28,286 nt of DNA from a virus, in the IMG/VR virus record IMGVR_UViG_3300031974_001377, positions 1-28,286 of that record. The stretch is one strand, 5' to 3'. The notes below the pieces were generated by a model. The model worked only from the letters and a program-made list of their open reading frames with translations. It was not told where the DNA came from and did not search any database. Below are positions 23,794 through 28,286 of the stretch, piece after piece (position 1 is the stretch's first letter; the number at the start of each line of letters is the position of its first letter). A program made the translations under genes and the position numbers.

Positions 23794-24563
23794 GGTTTCT
23801 CTAACAGATTAAACTCGTGTATGTTGCTCTCAACTAGTTGCGAATATAATTGATGTGGTTCCTCACCATGGTGCCAATACTTTGCTTTGGGATTTGTGTA
23901 GCCCAACTCTTTATATTTGGTATAAAACGACTCTGCGTTATTATCATAATACATGTATCGATGCTCATTGAGCAAACAATAATAAGGTTCTAAATGTTTG
24001 TTGTCTTTTGAAAACATGTGCAAAGTGTTTAACATATAATAAGGTATGTGCTGTTTTTCCAAAAACCACTGTAGTTGCATAACCAAATTTAAACTTAGTT
24101 GCTCAAAAAAGTGTTGGTTGTCGGCCATGAAATTAATGTAATCATTTGCTTTGGCGGCTTGTACTGGGTCGCTATATTCCCATCCTACATTGACATTCAG
24201 GTAAAGAAAATTTTCTTGTGCACAAAAGTCCGCAAAGGGCCATGTATCATCTTTGCTGAACAACGGTTCTGGCCAAGGTGCTTCCATGCGAGCACTTTCA
24301 GTCCACCCTACAATCACAAAAACATCCATGGTTTCAGGATCATATTCTTCTTTGAACCACATGAGTGCTGTTCTGACTATAGTGCTGTTAGCACTACCTG
24401 AAGTCGCGGCATTAATGACTTCGTATCCGTCAAAGACGCGGCCTGGATTAGCCAAGCGAGCCGCAAACGAATTTGCACGGTTATATTCTGAATCCATGGA
24501 ACCGTCTAATTCGGCGCCTGCCAGATCACTGCCACCCACAATTAGCAGTATCTTTCTTTTCAT
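23790..24563 (-). CDS. Divergent SGNH-like protein of the accessory operon
   Basis: A 257-aa protein starting MKRKILLIVGGSDLAGAEL. The block I box is GGSD, a variant of GDS with Ser12. NAATSGSANSTIVRTAL matches a block II region, VFVIVGWTES a block III-like strand, and YWHHGEEPHQLYSQLV near the end provides His residues of block V type. Length and pattern fit phage SGNH proteins of unassigned substrate. The ATG follows the epimerase stop directly (TAAATG), and the stop overlaps the next gene as ATGA. Confidence 0.65.
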   Translation of the reverse strand: MKRKILLIVGGSDLAGAELDGSMDSEYNRANSFAARLANPGRVFDGYEVINAATSGSANSTIVRTALMWFKEEYDPETMDVFVIVGWTESARMEAPWPEPLFSKDDTWPFADFCAQENFLYLNVNVGWEYSDPVQAAKANDYINFMADNQHFFEQLSLNLVMQLQWFLEKQHIPYYMLNTLHMFSKDNKHLEPYYCLLNEHRYMYYDNNAESFYTKYKELGYTNPKAKYWHHGEEPHQLYSQLVESNIHEFNLLEKP

Positions 24564-25520
24564 TTATTTGCCCTTGGAGAACTTTCTATCTAAATTAAAC
24601 GGTAGTTCATTTTCCACTATATCTTTCCAGATAGCAATAGTTCTGTCAAGACCCTCGTTCAATCCAACTTTTGGAGTCCAACCTAATCTAGTAGTTATTT
24701 TATGGTTTGTACTATTCAACAAATAAATTTCTCCTGCACGTTTAGGTTTAGTGTTCCAATTTACATGGCCTTTCCAATCTAGTTTACTAGCAATGAGCTG
24801 TACATAATCTTTAATTTTGATTGCATTATCTGGACCAATACAAAAAATTTCACCCTTAACTTTATCAGGATTTTCAATAACTGCCTGCCAAGCATCAAGT
24901 AAATCATCGATATAGATAAAGTTACGATACGGTTCACCGTAACCTAAGTTAATTTCTTTTTCGTTAGTTAACATTTGATAAATGATTTGCTCTGTTACAA
25001 AGAAGTTGTTATCTTTTCTTCCATACGCATTAGTCTGACGGATTGCAGTAAAGGGTAACCCATAACTTCTATGGGCGTATTCGAGATATTTCTCGCACCC
25101 ATACTTAGCGACAGCATAAGGAGCATTAGGATTTGGAGGTGTGCTTTCATTAAATGCAATAATTCCTTCTTCTCTGCCTTCTTTAATAAGATCACTAATC
25201 GGTTGCCATCCATATACTTCCATTGTACTAGCAAATACAAAATTTTGCAAGTTTGGAAGTTTAGCCGCTATCTCAATTAAATTAACAGTGCCTACATAAT
25301 TTATCTCGCTGAATGTAATTTGCTCGTAAAAACTGTCTTCTACTTCTGTGCGGGCCGCAAGATGCACAATAACATGTGGATCAAACTGTCTGATCTGAAA
25401 TCCTACTTTGTCATGATCTCTTAAATCATGTTGTAAAAATTCTAGTTCATGGTTGTCTTTTAGTCTCTCAACCATGTGTTGGCCAATAAAGCCGTCTGCG
25501 CCTGTAATAAAAATTCTCAT
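24564..25520 (-). CDS. NAD-dependent sugar epimerase/dehydratase
   Basis: The 318-aa protein is an extended short-chain dehydrogenase. The Rossmann GxxGxxG is at residues 7-13 (TGADGFIG), HLAARTEV follows beta-4, catalytic Ser98/Thr99 lie in ASTMEVYG, and YxxxK is Y135-AVA-K139. The RQTNAYG and YRNFIYIDDLLDA segments are those of nucleotide-sugar 4-epimerases and 4,6-dehydratases (GalE/Gmd/RmlB group). It probably acts on a UDP-, GDP- or dTDP-sugar in the cytoplasm. It starts with an ATGA overlap after the oxygenase gene. Its presence suggests the operon's substrate or product is a sugar; the exact specificity cannot be read from sequence. Confidence 0.88.
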   Translation of the reverse strand: MRIFITGADGFIGQHMVERLKDNHELEFLQHDLRDHDKVGFQIRQFDPHVIVHLAARTEVEDSFYEQITFSEINYVGTVNLIEIAAKLPNLQNFVFASTMEVYGWQPISDLIKEGREEGIIAFNESTPPNPNAPYAVAKYGCEKYLEYAHRSYGLPFTAIRQTNAYGRKDNNFFVTEQIIYQMLTNEKEINLGYGEPYRNFIYIDDLLDAWQAVIENPDKVKGEIFCIGPDNAIKIKDYVQLIASKLDWKGHVNWNTKPKRAGEIYLLNSTNHKITTRLGWTPKVGLNEGLDRTIAIWKDIVENELPFNLDRKFSKGK

Positions 25521-26059
25521 GTTGTAGTCCTTGTTTTAGTAGTTCCGGTAACTTGCATGGTGTATCTATTTTCAAAACCTAAATTGGCAACTAAGTGCAA
25601 TTGATTAGGAAATATAAATGCGTAATCACCCTTGCTGTATGCATCTATAGAATTACCACCAATGTTAATCCAGTGTCCTAATTTGTGATCAGTTAAGAAA
25701 ATTGTTACACGAATTAACTCTTGGCCTGTGATATCTATATTATTGTCTTCTACATACTTTCGTATTTTATACATAGTGTCCTTGTGGGGAGGTATAAAAC
25801 ATCCTGGAGTAATTTTATTGATTGTTACTTGTTTATGACTTATCCAGTCAAATTTATCAGCAATCTGATGTGCCCAATCAGGACAGGCATCACCAAATGA
25901 TTGTAGTACAACGGGACTTTCAGTAGTATATGGAGGTGGTGTGACTCCCATACGTTCCCATAGTCCGTTGCCGTCGGGTACATAATTTTTTTCCGCATAC
26001 TCTGTATTTTCTAACATTTCTTCAGTTAAAAAATCTATGTTTATTTTACCTTCAATCAC
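25517..26059 (-). CDS. 2-oxoglutarate/Fe(II)-dependent oxygenase-like protein
   Basis: The 180-aa protein has the facial triad of a 2OG-Fe(II) dioxygenase: His92-Lys-Asp94 (PPHKDTM), a distal His155 (NQLHLVANLG) and Arg165 ten residues later (NRYTMQVTG) for 2-oxoglutarate binding. It most resembles the compact aspartyl/asparaginyl-hydroxylase-like group. Such enzymes hydroxylate small molecules, sugars, peptides or nucleobases. It starts with GTG at 26059, preceded by GGAG, and overlaps the amidinotransferase stop by 8 nt. Substrate unknown. Confidence 0.78.
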   Translation of the reverse strand: MIEGKINIDFLTEEMLENTEYAEKNYVPDGNGLWERMGVTPPPYTTESPVVLQSFGDACPDWAHQIADKFDWISHKQVTINKITPGCFIPPHKDTMYKIRKYVEDNNIDITGQELIRVTIFLTDHKLGHWINIGGNSIDAYSKGDYAFIFPNQLHLVANLGFENRYTMQVTGTTKTRTTT

Positions 26060-27104
26060 AATAACTCTCCAATGTACCTTTGCGTCTTAAATCCAAAGTA
26101 GCACAATGTATTCCGCCACTCAAAGTCATAGCATGTCTAAATTGTACAGGTACACTGTCTATACCATACTTATCCAGTTCTCTCATCAGAGGTTCTTGTG
26201 CTGAGTCACAAATGATTGTGTTTTGGTCAACACTTAAAATGTTCATACCAATATAAGGAGAACAAGGGTCTGGATATCCTGCTATTGCATTGCCTCTAGC
26301 AACACAATCTTCAAAATAAATCTTATCCCACTTTGCAAACATTTCAGGGCAATTATCGTCATTTACTCTTGTGCTGTTTAACAGGACAAGACCAGGTCTA
26401 AGTGGAACAATAGTGCTATCAAAATGTGCAAAACTATAAAGTTCACTATAATGTAATTTATAACCCATTGGCTCTAACAATCTCTTTAACCACTTGTAGC
26501 CTTTCATATTACCTGAATTGCTTACTTGATACAATAAGTCTCTGCCTACTCTAACAATGTTTGGTGCATCAAAAATAATTTCGTGATCTAACAGTGTGGG
26601 CTTGCCTACAATGTCCTCAAATTGATATAAACTATCGAGCAATTTAGGTCTGGGTGCTTGTAACCACATAGCACCATCTTCAAATGCTTCGTATAAAATA
26701 TCCTCGTATAATCTGTTTTCAAAATATCTTGCTCTTACTGGACTTGGTGTTTCTATGAGCATATCACCTAATGGCAAGATACAATCGCGTGGGCACCAAC
26801 TGTACCAACCTTTGCTTTTCCAACCTTGACCTATGTTGTATTCTGTTTCTTCCCAATCAATAATTTTAGGCCTGTGTACTTTAACACCCATCTTTGTAAG
26901 TGTGTCTGCAAGACCGTCTGCGTCTTCATTTGCTTCGTCAATAATCCATTGCGGATATGGTCCTTCAGGTGGTAATTCTTCTGGTTTTAGTGTGGCATAA
27001 CCAAAACTGTTTGCACTAATATCAGTAGCAATACGGCTATGATGGGCATGTCCTACAATTATTTCCTCTAAAGGATCCCAATCATTATGACTATTAACTA
27101 TCAT
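26052..27104 (-). CDS. Amidinotransferase (glycine/inosamine amidinotransferase family)
   Basis: The 350-aa enzyme transfers the amidino group of arginine to an amine, giving a guanidino product and ornithine. The N-terminus VNSHNDWDPLEEIIVGHA, Asp179 (FDAPN), the His227-x-Asp229 pair (AHFDSTIVPLRPG) and the nucleophile Cys334 in GGIHCATLDLRRKG match the catalytic layout of AGAT and StrB-type enzymes. All catalytic residues are present. Known family products include guanidinoacetate, the guanidino groups of streptomycin, and guanidino precursors of saxitoxin and cylindrospermopsin. It overlaps the upstream PLP enzyme by 11 nt with AGGAG before it, so both are made together. The amine acceptor is not known. 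Confidence 0.92.
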   Translation of the reverse strand: MIVNSHNDWDPLEEIIVGHAHHSRIATDISANSFGYATLKPEELPPEGPYPQWIIDEANEDADGLADTLTKMGVKVHRPKIIDWEETEYNIGQGWKSKGWYSWCPRDCILPLGDMLIETPSPVRARYFENRLYEDILYEAFEDGAMWLQAPRPKLLDSLYQFEDIVGKPTLLDHEIIFDAPNIVRVGRDLLYQVSNSGNMKGYKWLKRLLEPMGYKLHYSELYSFAHFDSTIVPLRPGLVLLNSTRVNDDNCPEMFAKWDKIYFEDCVARGNAIAGYPDPCSPYIGMNILSVDQNTIICDSAQEPLMRELDKYGIDSVPVQFRHAMTLSGGIHCATLDLRRKGTLESYCD

Positions 27105-27966
27105 TTACATCTCCTAAAAACTCGCTTATACACACACGATGGTTATTGGCTATCCCTCTGTTAAATTCTTCATGTTTTTCATCAGTACCTAAACCAAATA
27201 TTACTGTGTCAGTGTATACCAAGTCCTGCTCATCGCATATTTGTTCATATTTTTGTTTATAAGTTATCCAGTTCCAGTCGGGTGAAAAATTTTTCATAAA
27301 ATGCACACCCAAACTCATACTGTGCTTATTTTGCATATCTACATCATTAAGCATAGTTATGCCGTCATCAAAATCTTCTCTGGCAAATCTAATGCCAACT
27401 CTGTGATTTTCTAAGGTAAAAAAGGGCTTGCTTAGACTGCATGTGACTTCTTTAATACACGGAAAGTTGTCTAAATCTATGTGTATATGTTTACCAATAC
27501 CCCAATATGCAATATCTAAGCATACAGGAATTTCAAACTGATTACATAAATCCATAATCACTTCAAATTCTGGGTGCATACATCCGTAATCACTAAACGG
27601 TGCACTAATAATTAGTGCATGCATGTCCTTTCCGTACATGTAATCTGGATGAACATGGCGCATGCTTTTAAATTCTATGTGTTTGCCTAAACATGCATGG
27701 TATTGGAATTCACCGTCAAGTGCTATAATGCATCTGTTTTTAGCATGTCGCATCACAAAATTATCAAATGTTTGGCTTGTTCCTTGTGTATAATGTGCGT
27801 GAGTAAATTTATTTAAGCCTGTTATAGAGTTTAAATCAGAGAATTCTACCCAATTTCGCCAAACGTCTACATACTCATCTAGTGAGATATCTTTATACTG
27901 ATGCTGATTATACCAGTCTAATACAGTTTGATTTTTTATAGGCCTTGCACCGCGGGTTAATTTCAT
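27094..27966 (-). CDS. Compact PLP-dependent aminotransferase-like protein (fold type I)
   Basis: The 290-aa product carries the aminotransferase class I/II signature: a strand ALIISAPFSDYG where family members have the Asn-Pro loop, then Asp151-x-x-Tyr154 (CLDIAYWGIG) for the PLP ring, and Lys180 in TCSLSKPFF as the Schiff-base lysine. Arg189 (HRVGIRFA) is for the phosphate. The end NNHRVCISEFLG resembles the family's C-terminal strand. It is about 100 residues shorter than typical enzymes, mainly in the N-terminal and small domains, so activity or dimer form may differ. It is the first gene of the accessory operon, with AGGA 8 nt before the ATG. It may supply the amine for the downstream amidinotransferase. 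Confidence 0.78.
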   Translation of the reverse strand: MKLTRGARPIKNQTVLDWYNQHQYKDISLDEYVDVWRNWVEFSDLNSITGLNKFTHAHYTQGTSQTFDNFVMRHAKNRCIIALDGEFQYHACLGKHIEFKSMRHVHPDYMYGKDMHALIISAPFSDYGCMHPEFEVIMDLCNQFEIPVCLDIAYWGIGKHIHIDLDNFPCIKEVTCSLSKPFFTLENHRVGIRFAREDFDDGITMLNDVDMQNKHSMSLGVHFMKNFSPDWNWITYKQKYEQICDEQDLVYTDTVIFGLGTDEKHEEFNRGIANNHRVCISEFLGDVNDS

Positions 27967-27984
27967 TGTGTATCCTGTGTCTGA

Positions 27985-27992
27985 TATTTAGT
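27985..27992 (-). promoter_or_regulatory. Possible late promoter of the accessory operon
   Basis: ACTAAATATCAG on the minus strand resembles GATAAATATCA before gene 19 and lies 18 nt from ATG 27966. It faces away from the gene 14 promoter at 28022, forming a divergent pair. A poor TTGACG/TTGACT also occurs here without a matching -10. Confidence 0.4.
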
Positions 27993-28021
27993 CAACATTA
28001 GAGTGTGCACGTCAAAGTTCT

Positions 28022-28029
28022 GATAAATA
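28022..28029 (+). promoter_or_regulatory. Late promoter octamer GATAAATA of gene 14 (plus strand)
   Basis: GATAAATA then GTGTT then ATG at 28035. There is no Shine-Dalgarno. The spacing is identical to gene 13. Confidence 0.7.
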
Positions 28030-28034
28030 GTGTT

Positions 28035-28286
28035 ATGCCGAAATTAAGTTTATGGAATCCAATAAAAACAAATGACTACAATTTTATAGACAGAATTGTA
28101 GGAGAGCACATCTATGCTGGTGGTACTGGTGTCCATGTACACAAATACATGGGTATTCAGGATACTCCAAATACAGGAGACCCAACAAGACCCAGCAGTG
28201 CTGTAGATAACTCAGAAATTTTTATTCAGGATATCCTATTTTTGGAAAACAGAGATAGAAAATACGAAAAAGATATTTATGAGTTA
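28035..28286 (+). CDS. gp14: Neck protein gp14-like, N-terminal part (runs off window)
   Basis: Eighty-four codons are visible, open at the right edge. The pattern LWNPIKTNDYNFIDR, then GGTGVHVHKYMG, then IQDILFLENRDRKYEKDIYEL is one I associate with the marine T4-like neck protein gp14, though a baseplate or other connector protein is possible. ENRDRKY followed by YEL is the most distinctive part. It is on the plus strand, opposite to gp13 and the rest of the morphogenesis genes, with its own late octamer 5 nt before the ATG. Confidence 0.5.
   Translation, partial: MPKLSLWNPIKTNDYNFIDRIVGEHIYAGGTGVHVHKYMGIQDTPNTGDPTRPSSAVDNSEIFIQDILFLENRDRKYEKDIYEL

Overview
The window is a stretch of a T4-like tailed phage (myovirus) genome. 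It is AT-rich, at about 36% G+C on the lines I sampled. Gene content looks marine and heterotroph-infecting. It has a UvsX recombinase, a gp32-type ssDNA-binding protein, terminase subunits gp16 and gp17, sheath gp18, tube gp19, neck/head-completion proteins gp13, gp14 and gp4, and a T4 gene 1-type dNMP kinase. It carries no photosystem genes but does carry a complete-looking isocitrate lyase, which points to a heterotrophic marine host. A SAR11/Pelagibacter-type host is possible; that is inference, not seen directly.

Layout (nearly everything is on the minus strand, so transcription runs right to left). 28035-28286 (+): start of a probable neck gene 14. 27966-21374: a tightly overlapping accessory operon of seven genes (PLP aminotransferase-like, amidinotransferase, 2OG-Fe(II) oxygenase, NAD-dependent sugar epimerase/dehydratase, two SGNH-hydrolase-like proteins, radical SAM/B12-type enzyme). 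21331-18718: a conserved phage protein under an early promoter, neck gp13, dNMP kinase. 18606-12793: sheath, tube, a second tube-fold protein, a small unknown and gp4. 12793-6564: two SGNH-like genes interleaved with gp16 and gp17, small unknowns and a probable membrane peptide. 6257-6508 (+): two tiny membrane-type ORFs. 6028-3022: gp32, uvsX, two small unknowns and a Smr-domain protein. 2903-2829: tRNA-Glu(UUC). 2710-1502: isocitrate lyase. 1394-858: an SGNH-like gene lacking a normal start. 758-1: an AAA ATPase running off the left edge.

Two promoter classes are visible. Four sigma70-type promoters (TTGACA, exactly 16 bp, TATTAT/TATAAT) precede the AAA ATPase, the tRNA, gp32 and the gene at 21331. 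T4-late-type octamers (NATAAATA) precede the structural genes. At four key late genes (13, 14, 16, 17) the octamer ends only 5-6 nt before the ATG and there is no Shine-Dalgarno, which predicts leaderless late mRNAs. The other late genes have longer leaders and good Shine-Dalgarno sequences.

The most unusual features are the seven-gene tailoring or biosynthetic operon, five dispersed SGNH-like proteins, the phage isocitrate lyase with a structured leader, and an almost complete absence of the pentamer GCWGC. That last signal forces Ala-Ala codon pairs into GCG-GCN or GCC-GCN and looks like restriction-site avoidance.
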